Assembly: GCA_028284125.1 (NCBI GenBank)
Contig: JANQSI010000001.1
Location: forward strand, 412,253-476,252
Source of the DNA: Cyclobacteriaceae bacterium
GTDB taxonomy: Bacteria > Bacteroidota > Bacteroidia > Cytophagales > Cyclobacteriaceae
DNA: 64,000 bases
Direction of reading: 5' to 3'
The notes beneath the pieces were generated by a model, which was not told the origin of the DNA, searched no databases, and saw only the letters and a list, made by a program, of their open reading frames with translations. Every line of letters begins with the position of its first letter. Positions within the stretch are counted from its first letter, which is position 1. Shown in pieces: positions 17,871-26,746 of the stretch. The position numbers and the translations under genes were made by a program.

Positions 17871-18478
17871 ATTTTGCTCACATATTTGTTTCCCTTTATA
17901 TAAAAACGCCATGGTCTAAGTGCATCTTCTTGTGCATATTCAACTCCTATTCTGGTATCTGTTTCAATATCAAAATCTATTTTCTTGCCATGAGATAACC
18001 ATATTTTATCTCCAAGTAAATCAAGTCCTGTCATACTTGATCGTATACCCATAGCTTGTGAAAGCACTCCCGGACCTTTGGTGAGATTGTCCGTTTTATT
18101 TCCTCTTCTATTTTGCATCGCCTCTATTCCATCAATAGGCTCCAGTGCACGAACCAAAACTGCATCTGCCATCCCCTCTATATTGGTGACAACATTGAAT
18201 AAATGATGGATTCCATAACAAAGATACACATAAGTATGACCTCCACTACCATACATCACCTCTGTTCTTGGCGTTCGCTTGTTATTTGCATGACAAGCCT
18301 TATCATTTCTTCCACAATAGGCCTCTGTTTCAACAATCATACCAATGGTGATCTCATTGTTAAGCTTTGAGACCAGATATTTTCCCAGTAAATCTTTGGC
18401 CACCTCCACAACATCTGTTCTTTCATAGAACGAACGATCGATTTTTTCGTACAGAGATGTATTAATTTCGAACTTCAT
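17849..18478 (-). CDS. 3-methyladenine DNA glycosylase, AAG/MPG family
   Basis: 209 residues, base excision repair enzyme removing alkylated purines. Family motifs: DLLGKYLVSK, catalytic Glu in IVETEAYCG, DKACHANNKRTPRTEVMYG, YVYLCYGIHHLFNVVT, VLVRALEPIDG and KGPGVLSQAMGI. Length is typical for the bacterial AAG family. The last codons and the stop lie inside a strong hairpin (17839-17865) whose T tract points the other way. It stands alone, divergent from the DUF2911 gene. Confidence 0.95.
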   Translation of the reverse strand: MKFEINTSLYEKIDRSFYERTDVVEVAKDLLGKYLVSKLNNEITIGMIVETEAYCGRNDKACHANNKRTPRTEVMYGSGGHTYVYLCYGIHHLFNVVTNIEGMADAVLVRALEPIDGIEAMQNRRGNKTDNLTKGPGVLSQAMGIRSSMTGLDLLGDKIWLSHGKKIDFDIETDTRIGVEYAQEDALRPWRFYIKGNKYVSKIKRARLD

Positions 18479-18587
18479 AAAACCTTAACAACATTGAAAT
18501 GAACATAATGGCCTTTAATCATTGATCCTGGTGAACTAGAATATGATTAATGCATACTAAATGACCCATTTCACAAACTTCAAAAAC

Positions 18588-19457
18588 ATGAAAAGACGAT
18601 TCACAAAACTAATTGCATTGTGCATTTTGGTTTCTTTTGGAGCCAATGCGCAAATCCAAACTCCAGCCCCTAGTCCGGCAGGATCCGTTGGCTCAACTGT
18701 TGGCCTCACTGAGGTAACGATTGATTACTTCAGACCTGGTGTAAAAGGAAGACAAATCTTCGGAGCTGGAGATGATTTCTTACAACCGTTCGGGACGCTT
18801 TGGAGAACCGGAGCAAATGCTGGAACATTTATCACCTTCAGCACGGACGTTAAATTTGGTGGACAGGATGTTGAAGCTGGAAAATACCAAATTGTTTCTA
18901 TCCCTGGAGATGATTGGCAAGTAATGCTTCACACGGAGAACATCGGTGGAAACATGAACAACTTCAAGGAAGAAAATGTAGCTGCGAAGGCAACTGTAAA
19001 GACCATGAAGCTTAACAATTCTGTTGAGCGAATGAGCTTCCAGATTTCCGATATTTCTGCAGACAATACCACAGCCAACATTCACTTTGCATGGGAGAAC
19101 TCTTCATTTAAAGTACCAATCGAGGTTAACTTTGATGAAACAGTGATGAAGGATATTGCTGCAAAAACTCAAGTTCGTCCGCAGAATTATGTAGCTGCCG
19201 CAAATTATTACTTTACTACTGGAAGAGATCTAGAGCAGGCGCTTGAATGGATGAATCTTTACCTGGCTATTGGCGAAAATTCCAATCAGTTCTGGCAAGT
19301 TCATACTAAGGCTCAAATCCTAGCTAAAATGGGCAAAAAGAAAGAAGCCATTGCGGCGGCTGAGGATTCCATGGAAAAAGCTAAAAATAATGAGGCTGGA
19401 GATTTCGGATATGTCAAGAGAAATGAAGATCTGATCGCTCAAGTGAAAGGAAAATAA
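18588..19457 (+). CDS. Secreted DUF2911 protein
   Basis: 289 residues from the ATG chosen here, where a good Sec signal begins (KRRFTKLIALCILVSFGANAQ); an ATG 9 codons upstream at 18561 is possible but would put extra polar residues before the signal. The DUF2911 domain covers roughly residues 30-170 (VTIDYFRPGVKGRQIFG, LWRTGANAGTFITFS, KYQIVSIPGDDWQVMLH). The C-terminal part (about 190-285) is helical and TPR-like (YYFTTGRDLEQALEWMNLYL). The domain has no known biochemical function; it is common in Bacteroidota and exported. Confidence 0.88.
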   Translation: MKRRFTKLIALCILVSFGANAQIQTPAPSPAGSVGSTVGLTEVTIDYFRPGVKGRQIFGAGDDFLQPFGTLWRTGANAGTFITFSTDVKFGGQDVEAGKYQIVSIPGDDWQVMLHTENIGGNMNNFKEENVAAKATVKTMKLNNSVERMSFQISDISADNTTANIHFAWENSSFKVPIEVNFDETVMKDIAAKTQVRPQNYVAAANYYFTTGRDLEQALEWMNLYLAIGENSNQFWQVHTKAQILAKMGKKKEAIAAAEDSMEKAKNNEAGDFGYVKRNEDLIAQVKGK

Positions 19458-19479
19458 GAAATCCCAACTAATGAATTTT

Positions 19480-19509
19480 AAAGCGTGGGTCTTAACTCAC
19501 GCTTTTTTT
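19480..19509 (+). terminator. Bidirectional terminator between DUF2911 gene and symporter
   Basis: Stem AAAGCGTG/CACGCTTT, loop of 10 bases that contains the stop codon of the minus-strand symporter gene, then seven T on the + strand. The minus side has a weaker T-rich tail. Confidence 0.85.
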
Positions 19510-21198
19510 GTTACGCGAAAACAATTGAAAGATCAAGCTCAGAAGCATGGTACCTCCACATCCAATTACATTGTACCATAAATAACCTAGCTCAAAATAT
19601 CCTGCTTCTGTTACGAAATGTACGACAATCACGCCGGCTTGAGCAATTATTGCCGACAAGAAAACGGCTGTCCCATTTACCCATTTCATAAAGAATGCCA
19701 CCAGGAATATTCCCAGTACAGTTCCATAAAATATAGATCCAATGATATTAACTGCTTCAATTAGATTTTCCGAGTTCTTGGCTAGAATGGCAAATAAGAT
19801 CGCCAAGACGCCCCACGCAAAAGTCAGCCCTTTGGAGACGTTCAAATAATGTTTTGGAGTTCCATCTTCTTTTATAATTCGTTTATAAAAGTCCACGGAA
19901 GTCGTTGAGGCTAACGCATTAAGCTCAGATGAGGTGGAAGACATAGCCGCTGAAAAGATAACCGCAATCAACAAACCAATTAAACCATGTGGTAGGTAGG
20001 TAATCACAAAGGTTAGAAAGACATAATCAGAGTCCTTGGTTTTTAACGAATTGTCTGCCTTTGTAATGATTTCCTTAGCTCTTTCTCGGATGGCAAGTGT
20101 TTCCTGATCCGCATCTACCAACTGCTCAGTAAACAGCTTTTCGTCATATTCTGATAGATCACCCGCTGCTATTTTCAAAGCTGCTGCTTTCCGTTTGTCA
20201 TTTGCCAGTGCGTATTCACTATCCAACTCTTGATATTCTTCATAGTATTGAGATTCTTTTACAATCTCAACAGAGGTTTCCTTAAAGTGCATGGGTGGCT
20301 GGTAAAAGATGTAAAAAATATACACCATTACTCCCGTCAAAAGGATGAAGAATTGCATTGGAATTTTTAGAATGGCGTTGAACATGAGTCCCATTCTACT
20401 CTCAGCAGCACTTGTTCCGCCCAGGTATCTCTGTACCTGAGATTGGTCCGTTCCGAAATACGAAAGTGAAAGAAACAAACCTCCAGTCAAACCAGACCAA
20501 ATCGTGTATCGCTCGGTCAAATCAAAATCCAGGTTTACCACCTCGAGTTTCCCTAGATTTCCAGCTATCTCTAACGCTCCACCAAACGTGGTATAATCTG
20601 AAATGTATCCGACGATCATGAAAAATGCGGCAAACATTCCGCCCATAATCACAGCCATCTGCTGTTTCTGCGTTATGGAAACAGCTTTAGTTCCTCCTGA
20701 TACGGTGTAGATGATCACAAGAACGCCAGTACATAAGATGGTGAGTGTGAGATCCCATTGCAAAATGGAAGAAATGATGATTGCTGGTGCGTAAATGGTG
20801 ATACCAGCCGCAAGTCCTCTTTGTACAAGAAACAAAAAGGCTCCAAGCAATCGTGTTTTCTTATCAAACCGTGACTCTAGGAACTCGTACGCGGTAAAAA
20901 CCTTTAATCGGTAGTAAATCGGAATGAAAATGGCTGATACGACAATCAGCGCTATCGGCAGGCCAAAATAATTCTGGACGAACCCCATTCCACTGTCATA
21001 TGCCTGCCCTGGAGTGGAGATAAAGGTGATTGCACTCGCTTGTGTTGCCATCACAGAAAGCCCAATCGTACTCCATTTCATGGAATTACCACCAAGAAGG
21101 TAGGCTTCAATGTTTCGCTGACCTCTTGTTTTCCAAACCCCGTAAAATACAATGAATAATAGTGTACCGAAAAGTACAATCAGATCGAGTGTATTCAT
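19492..21198 (-). CDS. Sodium:solute symporter (SSS family)
   Basis: 568 residues, inner-membrane transporter with about 13 helices. The SSS core is visible: TM1 LIVLFGTLLFIVFYGVW, the Na+-site region WSTIGLSVMATQASAITFIS, TAYEFLESRF, VSGGTKAVSITQ, then SLSYFGTDQSQVQRYL. A long charged loop (about residues 310-380, rich in Glu/Lys/Asp) separates the later helices, followed by SAAMSSTSSELNALAST. The substrate is unknown. Its ATG directly follows the stop of a 44-aa membrane protein, and upstream is a secreted PIG-L deacetylase, so the substrate may be a deacetylated sugar or similar product. Confidence 0.93.
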   Translation of the reverse strand: MNTLDLIVLFGTLLFIVFYGVWKTRGQRNIEAYLLGGNSMKWSTIGLSVMATQASAITFISTPGQAYDSGMGFVQNYFGLPIALIVVSAIFIPIYYRLKVFTAYEFLESRFDKKTRLLGAFLFLVQRGLAAGITIYAPAIIISSILQWDLTLTILCTGVLVIIYTVSGGTKAVSITQKQQMAVIMGGMFAAFFMIVGYISDYTTFGGALEIAGNLGKLEVVNLDFDLTERYTIWSGLTGGLFLSLSYFGTDQSQVQRYLGGTSAAESRMGLMFNAILKIPMQFFILLTGVMVYIFYIFYQPPMHFKETSVEIVKESQYYEEYQELDSEYALANDKRKAAALKIAAGDLSEYDEKLFTEQLVDADQETLAIRERAKEIITKADNSLKTKDSDYVFLTFVITYLPHGLIGLLIAVIFSAAMSSTSSELNALASTTSVDFYKRIIKEDGTPKHYLNVSKGLTFAWGVLAILFAILAKNSENLIEAVNIIGSIFYGTVLGIFLVAFFMKWVNGTAVFLSAIIAQAGVIVVHFVTEAGYFELGYLWYNVIGCGGTMLLSLIFQLFSRNKKSVS

Positions 21199-21333
21199 TT
21201 AATAAGATGTGCTAAAAACGGTGAACATCGTGATCATAAAGACGAGCCACACCACAACGAGGAGGTATAGGTATCTCCACTTTTTGAAGAGTGGTGGTTT
21301 GTCAATATTCTTTTCCGAAATCAGTTCAGTCAT
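21199..21333 (-). CDS. 44-aa single-pass membrane protein, possible symporter accessory subunit
   Basis: ATG at 21333, TAA at 21199-21201, directly followed by the symporter ATG with no base between. The start overlaps the end of the PIG-L gene by 8 bases, so it sits exactly in an operon. The protein has a short charged N-terminus (TELISEKNIDKPPLFKKWR), one long hydrophobic helix (about residues 21-40) and a brief tail. Layout (cytosolic basic residues just before the helix) and position resemble the small accessory proteins known beside some sodium symporters, but I cannot assign a family. The exact fit between two coding regions is the main evidence. Confidence 0.75.
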   Translation of the reverse strand: MTELISEKNIDKPPLFKKWRYLYLLVVVWLVFMITMFTVFSTSY

Positions 21334-23809
21334 TTCCTAGTGATATTAAATTGACGAATAAGCGGTAGGCTCCCGGGACACCTGCTGGCAAATTTCTAAA
21401 CCAGGAGTATCCAGAATATACATAGTGACCCTCTCCATATTCAGCGACAAGTAAGCCTCCTTTTTTGGGTGTTTCTCCCGGATCATTGCTGCTAAGGATC
21501 GGTGTAAACTCTTCTGACCATTCGTTGGGAAAATAAAGCCCTCTTTCTTGAACCCAATCCTTAAAGTCAGAACTTGTGATCTTGTTCGGTCCAAGTATTG
21601 CCGGATGTTCTTTAGCTAAAATCTCAACAGGAGCTTCTTCTACGGTGACTCTGTCTCGTGAAAGTTTTAGTGCATATGGTGCAATTTCCTTGGTCACTAA
21701 TCGGTGGCTGGTATTGTATTGATTGATAAGCGTGCCTCCTTCTTGCACATATTTGAAGAGTTCAGTGTTTTTATAGGCAAGCCAACTAACCGTGTTCAAA
21801 GCTCGAACACCCAAAATAACTGCATCATATTTTTTAAGATTTTCTGGTGTTACATCGTCTTTCTGCAAAAACTCTACTTTGTAACCAATCTGTGTCAAAT
21901 TTTCAGGAATTGCATCACCTGCACCTTCAATGTAACCAATCAAATCACCTCGTTTTTCAAGATCCAAACGGACCACACGCGACGTGGCTTTAGGATAAAT
22001 GTTTTGTTTTGGAATGTGATCGTAGCTTATGCCGGAATATCCATTGGAATAGGTTTTCCCATCATAAGTTAAGGCGATTGAAATGTTTCCATCAGAGGCT
22101 TTTTTCGGCGGTGTAATTTCAAAAGAATATAACTGCTCAGCACCTTTTTGCTTCAATGAATAATCAACCGACTTTGGAGAAATATCCCAGCCTTTGGGAG
22201 CATCCAAACTCAGTTTTCCCTCAATTTCCTTCTTACCAGCTATTACCCTAACATCAACCATTTTGGAATTACCATCTGCAAACACCAATACCTTAGAAGA
22301 TAAGTTGGCCATCACTGGAGGTGAGATCGCAATGGGTTCATAGACTTCACCATCTACCGGATCATTTCTCTTAAATACTACAGGGACGTCTATCGAAATT
22401 TCCTCACCCTCAACAGAAATTGAAACCCTGCCTTTTATAGATGCATCATTTTCGGGTTTTCCTCTTTGCAGCTGATCTTCAACAGTATACATCCCTAATG
22501 AAGATGCTTCTCTTAACCAGTATGGTGTTGAGAATGGAATGTTTCCTGGTAGCTTTAGCTCCATAGAAGTATTAAATCGCTTATTTCCAGCAAGCGGACT
22601 ACTTAGCTCGAATTCATTGATCCAGTGATTCAATTTCACCCGTTCCACTTTCATGTTAGCTGAGCTTCGATTGACAATTTCCAAACCAATTTCAATGGAA
22701 TCGCCTGGTACATATGAGTTCTGCGAAGCAACAAGTTCAACGTAGAGACCTGAAACTGCTTTTATAAGTGCGTCAACTTCCTGCAGTTTTACTTCTTTCC
22801 AGAATTCATCGTTTGTTTTTTCGATTGCTTTTCTTGTTAGTATCAGTGTAGGAATCAATTCTGAAGGATTTGAAGGGTTAAATTCTTCCTTCATTTTTTC
22901 AATCAAAAAGCTCACTTCATCTGCTCCTTCAACTCTGTTCCAATTTGTTTCAATATTATCAAAAACCCCTTTGCTTTCTTCTCCATCCAGCTGAACCAAA
23001 TATTCGATCGCATCACCTCTTCTTCCAGTAGATCCAAACCCCTGGCTTTTGTGCATACTTCTACTCAGCGAAGAGATTTCTGTATATGATTTACCAAGTC
23101 GAGGATTGTACTTTCCAATATTGACCGTTTTGAGTCCGGTGGTATCCATTTTCTGGCCGGTGTTTCTAAAATACCACCAACTCGTATTCCAGAAGATTTT
23201 CTTTGGCTGCCAAGGATCTATGTAGTCCAATTGTTCCGGAAATGCATTCGGATCTCCACTGAGTTTAAAAGCTTCTTCTGCCAAAATAGCACTGGCCGTA
23301 TGATGACCATGCGTAACGCCTGGAACCGTAGTGAATCTAGTAACTACTATATCAGGTCGGAAATTTCTGAATACCCAAACAAAATCAGCCAATACTTTCT
23401 CTCTGTCCCAAATCGTGAAAGTCTCATCAGGGTGTTTGGAGTAACCGAAATCGTTGGCTCGTGAAAAGAATTGCCGACCTCCATCCGTTCGTCTTGCTGC
23501 TAAAAGCTCCTGCGTACGAATAAGTCCTAACTCTTCACGAATTTCCGGTCCAATCAAATTTTGTCCACCATCACCTCGAGTAGCTGACAGATAAGCTGTC
23601 CGCATGTGTTCTTCATTGGCAAAATAGGTGATCAGACTTGTGTTTTCATCATCAGGATGTGCGGCTACATATAAAACCGTTCCCAAAACATCCAATTTTT
23701 CCAGCATCTGCTGAATTTCTCCTATATGCGGTTTTTTGGGGGCCTGCGCATAGATGCAACACGAAAAAAGAGTGACCATTATGGCACTCAGGAAACACGA
23801 CTTTTTCAT
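21326..23809 (-). CDS. Secreted PIG-L family deacetylase with C-terminal glutamine-amidotransferase-like domain
   Basis: 827 residues with a signal peptide (cleavage about YAQ). PIG-L zinc motif AHPDDE at residues 50-55, ARRTDGGRQFF, and the second ligand region THGHHTAS near residue 166. This family removes N-acetyl groups from sugars such as GlcNAc derivatives. Middle residues (about 360-610) are beta-sandwich domains (SYVPGDSIEIGLEIVNRS). The C-terminal 200 residues (RVVRLDLEKRGDLIGYIEG, YDAVILGVRALNT, GLLVAEYGEGHYVYSGYSWF) resemble a ThuA/GATase1-like flavodoxin fold without an obvious catalytic Cys. First gene of the operon with the 44-aa protein and the symporter. Confidence 0.9.
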   Translation of the reverse strand: MKKSCFLSAIMVTLFSCCIYAQAPKKPHIGEIQQMLEKLDVLGTVLYVAAHPDDENTSLITYFANEEHMRTAYLSATRGDGGQNLIGPEIREELGLIRTQELLAARRTDGGRQFFSRANDFGYSKHPDETFTIWDREKVLADFVWVFRNFRPDIVVTRFTTVPGVTHGHHTASAILAEEAFKLSGDPNAFPEQLDYIDPWQPKKIFWNTSWWYFRNTGQKMDTTGLKTVNIGKYNPRLGKSYTEISSLSRSMHKSQGFGSTGRRGDAIEYLVQLDGEESKGVFDNIETNWNRVEGADEVSFLIEKMKEEFNPSNPSELIPTLILTRKAIEKTNDEFWKEVKLQEVDALIKAVSGLYVELVASQNSYVPGDSIEIGLEIVNRSSANMKVERVKLNHWINEFELSSPLAGNKRFNTSMELKLPGNIPFSTPYWLREASSLGMYTVEDQLQRGKPENDASIKGRVSISVEGEEISIDVPVVFKRNDPVDGEVYEPIAISPPVMANLSSKVLVFADGNSKMVDVRVIAGKKEIEGKLSLDAPKGWDISPKSVDYSLKQKGAEQLYSFEITPPKKASDGNISIALTYDGKTYSNGYSGISYDHIPKQNIYPKATSRVVRLDLEKRGDLIGYIEGAGDAIPENLTQIGYKVEFLQKDDVTPENLKKYDAVILGVRALNTVSWLAYKNTELFKYVQEGGTLINQYNTSHRLVTKEIAPYALKLSRDRVTVEEAPVEILAKEHPAILGPNKITSSDFKDWVQERGLYFPNEWSEEFTPILSSNDPGETPKKGGLLVAEYGEGHYVYSGYSWFRNLPAGVPGAYRLFVNLISLGND

Positions 23810-23883
23810 GGATAGGTTTTCGTTGGGGTTCTTTACGATATAGCAATAAGAAAGTTATTGATTCTCTATGAGTGGTGGCAAAA

Positions 23884-25293
23884 TTAAGAAGAGTGTTCGA
23901 GAGTGAATTTAAAGATGGTTCCTTTAGGAGAATTTTCCTCCAACCAAATCTTTCCACCGTTCTGATTTATTAAGTCTTGGCAAAGGGCTAGACCTACTCC
24001 AGTACTTTTCTCATTTCCGGTTCCAAGCCTTTTGTTTTTTGAATCCATTTCAAAAATGGTGGCCTTCATTTCTTCGGGAACTCCTATGCCCGTATCTGAA
24101 ATAATTACTTCGACGGTTTGGCCTTTTCTTTTATAACCAACCTCGATACTTCCGCCTTTTTCAGTAAATTTTATGGCATTACTAATCAAATTACGAATGA
24201 CTACTTTGATCGAGTTGGCATCTGATTTGACAAAAGTTCGCCTAACTCCACTTGGAACAAGTTCTAATCGAATTCCCTTGTCAGAAGCTGTAGCATTGAA
24301 ATAATCTACCAATTCCACAATCACCTTTTTCAGATCTATTTTTTCTTGAAGCAACTCTATGTTGGATTGAGAACTGGCTTTCGTCCATTCCAGTAAATCA
24401 TCCAACATCTCGAGTGATTGATCCAGACTCTTTTTGATTTTCGATTGCAATTCCTTCGACTGTTCTTTGGAAATTGCATCATCTTCCATCAATCCCAGCA
24501 TGGACTTAACACTGGCCATTGGGGCGCGAAAGTCATGGCTCATAATTCTTATGAATCTTTCCTGGATGAGGTTCGACTTGGATAATTGTTCCGTTCGAGT
24601 GGAGACTCTTTCCTCAAGCCCACGATTTAATTTTTCATTTTCTTGAGACAAATGCGCGTAAATCTTTGATAAGGCAATTGACATAAAGAAAAACATAAGA
24701 ATGATTCCGGTATTAACAAGATTTGGACCTTGAATATCAAAGTTTGGGGCAAAACCAGATCTTTTGACGATTTCTAAAAAGATAAATGCAAAACCTATAA
24801 CTACACCGTAAAGAACAGATTTAGCACCAACCATTTTATGTTTTATCGCGCGCAATAGAATGAACAATACAACAACAAATGCAGCAATGATGGATAGGTT
24901 ATAAATATTGTGAGACACCTTGTAGTGAATATCCCATGGAAAAATCAAAACAGAAACAGCAAACAATCCAGCTTCATACTGAAAGAATCTTATGTAATTC
25001 CTAAAGCGAGGATATTGATAAAGGTTGTATAAAAACATCGGAGCTAAAGCCAGCGCGGAATAAGCAGTAAGCGATTGCAATCTGTTCCCTGTCACAGCAT
25101 CCATTGCCGGAATCAGCTGATAAAGTAAACCAGATCCGTCATCGACAAGCATGGCTCTGATCAGAATCGCTAAGCCCAATAACCCAAGGTACAAGTAGTA
25201 ATACCTCCTTATTTGAAAGAAAAGTATGATGTGATAAGCAGAAAGAAATAACAAACTGCCAAGTTGGATCAATTCTATCGTCTGTTCGGTCAT
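23884..25293 (-). CDS. Membrane-bound sensor histidine kinase
   Basis: 469 residues. About seven hydrophobic helices fill residues 1-215 (a multi-TM sensor region with no known ligand domain), a short coiled linker (LSQENEKLNRGLEERV), then HisKA with the phospho-acceptor in RIMSHDFRAPMASVK (near residue 251) and HATPase_c with N box NLISNAIKFTEKGG, G1 ISDTGIGVPEEM, F/G2 TGVGLALCQDLI. It has no receiver and no response regulator beside it, so the partner is elsewhere. It is separate from the PIG-L gene downstream by 74 bases and may or may not share its transcript. Confidence 0.93.
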   Translation of the reverse strand: MTEQTIELIQLGSLLFLSAYHIILFFQIRRYYYLYLGLLGLAILIRAMLVDDGSGLLYQLIPAMDAVTGNRLQSLTAYSALALAPMFLYNLYQYPRFRNYIRFFQYEAGLFAVSVLIFPWDIHYKVSHNIYNLSIIAAFVVVLFILLRAIKHKMVGAKSVLYGVVIGFAFIFLEIVKRSGFAPNFDIQGPNLVNTGIILMFFFMSIALSKIYAHLSQENEKLNRGLEERVSTRTEQLSKSNLIQERFIRIMSHDFRAPMASVKSMLGLMEDDAISKEQSKELQSKIKKSLDQSLEMLDDLLEWTKASSQSNIELLQEKIDLKKVIVELVDYFNATASDKGIRLELVPSGVRRTFVKSDANSIKVVIRNLISNAIKFTEKGGSIEVGYKRKGQTVEVIISDTGIGVPEEMKATIFEMDSKNKRLGTGNEKSTGVGLALCQDLINQNGGKIWLEENSPKGTIFKFTLEHSS

Positions 25294-25410
25294 GTCAGCA
25301 ATTAAGCCCGTGTTTTTAATGAATTGATGGCTTTCTAAACTAAGGCAATATTTCTCAAATAAGTAAAATCATTATCTTTATTTCATCTTCAACCTAATAT
25401 TCAATAGGAT

Positions 25411-25710
25411 ATGTATTGCATTCTATGGAAATATGATGTGGACGCTGCAAACCATGCTGAATTTGAAAAAGAGTATGGAAGATCCGGAGCTTGGTTCAAA
25501 TTCTTCGAATCATGCGATGACTACTTTGGTCATGATCTATTGAAAAACACAGATGGAAATTCGTACATGCTCATCGATCGATGGATGTCGAAGAAGGATT
25601 ACGAAGGCTTTTTAAAAAGCAACCAAGCAGAATACGATCAGATGAATGAAAAATTCAATGGATTGTATAGTGCAGAAACTTGCCTTGGCACTTTCGATCT
25701 TATTCAATGA
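25411..25710 (+). CDS. Small dimeric alpha/beta-barrel (ABM-like) protein
   Basis: 99 residues, cytoplasmic. The pattern YCILWKYDVDAANHAEFEKEYG ... GSYMLIDRWMSKKDYEGFL (residues here read NSYMLIDRW) fits the antibiotic-biosynthesis-monooxygenase / dimeric ferredoxin-like superfamily, in which two subunits form a barrel around a ligand. No cofactor or substrate can be named. It is 71 bases upstream of the next gene on the same strand. Confidence 0.72.
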   Translation: MYCILWKYDVDAANHAEFEKEYGRSGAWFKFFESCDDYFGHDLLKNTDGNSYMLIDRWMSKKDYEGFLKSNQAEYDQMNEKFNGLYSAETCLGTFDLIQ

Positions 25711-25781
25711 TTATCTGAACCCTTGATGGGGAGAATCGTTGCTTTATCATAACCTAAATTTTAAATCAAATTCTCAGAACA

Positions 25782-26255
25782 ATGAAAGCAACGATCAAAG
25801 TATTACTTATCACGGTAATTGGTGTTTCAATATTCGCTTTTGCAATTAAAAAATCAGAGAAGCAATCGGAAATTGATGCAGTAAAGGAACTAGTAACAAA
25901 AGCCTATGTAAATGGTGCATTTAATGCATTAGATCCAGATGCAATGGCAAAAGGTTTCCATGAAGATTTTTCCATTTATTCCGCGAAAGGTGAAGCATTA
26001 GGAAAATACCGCATCAGTGATTGGGTAAGCGGCACAAGAAAAAGAAAAGCCGGTGATTACGACCCGAATGACAAGAAGAACGTAATGGATGCAACTTTCG
26101 TGAATGTGGACGTAACAGGAGGAGCAGCTCAAGTGAAAATCGAACTAAGAAATCAAGGAAGACTTGTGTACACGGATTACCTAAGTCTATTAAAGTTTGA
26201 AGAAGGTGGCTGGAGAATCGTAGCGAAAGTTTATCACGGACATAAATCCGATTGA
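25782..26255 (+). CDS. Exported NTF2-like (putative lumazine-binding family) protein
   Basis: 157 residues; an N-terminal hydrophobic segment (VLLITVIGVSIFAFAI) acts as signal or anchor. The remainder shows the NTF2-like pattern of the family called putative lumazine-binding: AVKELVTKAYVNGAFNALDPDAMAKGFHEDF, DATFVNVDVTGGAAQVKIEL and YLSLLKFEEGGWRIVAKVY. Lumazine binding has not been shown for such proteins. It lies 15 bases upstream of the acetyltransferase gene, probably co-transcribed. Confidence 0.85.
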   Translation: MKATIKVLLITVIGVSIFAFAIKKSEKQSEIDAVKELVTKAYVNGAFNALDPDAMAKGFHEDFSIYSAKGEALGKYRISDWVSGTRKRKAGDYDPNDKKNVMDATFVNVDVTGGAAQVKIELRNQGRLVYTDYLSLLKFEEGGWRIVAKVYHGHKSD

Positions 26256-26270
26256 TCCTAATTTAGCAGG

Positions 26271-26723
26271 ATGACTTTCCGTCCTGCTATTAAAGAAGAT
26301 ATTGTTTCTATCGTGGCAATGCTTGCCGACGATGAGCTTGGCGCTAAACGAGAGAATTTTCAAGATCCGCTTCCGAATTCTTATGTAGAAGCATTCGAGC
26401 AAATCGACTCAGATCCAAATCAGGAACTGATCGTGGTTGAAGAAAAAGGTGAAGTAATCGGCACAATGCAACTGTCGTTTATTCAATATCTGACGTATCA
26501 AGGAGGAACCAGATCTCAAATTGAAGCAGTACGGATCAGGAAGGATAAGAGAGGCGAAGGGTTAGGTGAAAAAATGTTTCAATGGGCTATTTCGCGGGCC
26601 AAGGAAAGAGGCGCGCATTTACTTCAACTGACTACTGACAAGCAGCGACCTGACGCTTTACGATTTTACGAGAAGTTGGGATTTCATGCGACACATGAAG
26701 GAATGAAAATGCATTTCAAATAA
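26271..26723 (+). CDS. GNAT-family N-acetyltransferase
   Basis: 150 residues. Acetyl-CoA motif A is seen in VRIRKDKRGEGLGEKMFQWA, and motif B in RPDALRFYEKLGFH, preceded by strands with GTMQLSFIQYL. The acceptor is unknown. It ends the three-gene run beginning at 25411 and is followed by a bidirectional terminator shared with the PadR unit. Confidence 0.93.
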   Translation: MTFRPAIKEDIVSIVAMLADDELGAKRENFQDPLPNSYVEAFEQIDSDPNQELIVVEEKGEVIGTMQLSFIQYLTYQGGTRSQIEAVRIRKDKRGEGLGEKMFQWAISRAKERGAHLLQLTTDKQRPDALRFYEKLGFHATHEGMKMHFK

Positions 26724-26746
26724 AAAGGGGCTAAGGCCCCTTTTTT
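26722..26746. terminator. Bidirectional terminator
   Basis: AAAAAGGGG/CCCCTTTTTT with a 6-base loop; runs of A on one side and T on the other make it a terminator for both the acetyltransferase (+) and the PadR unit (-). Confidence 0.92.
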
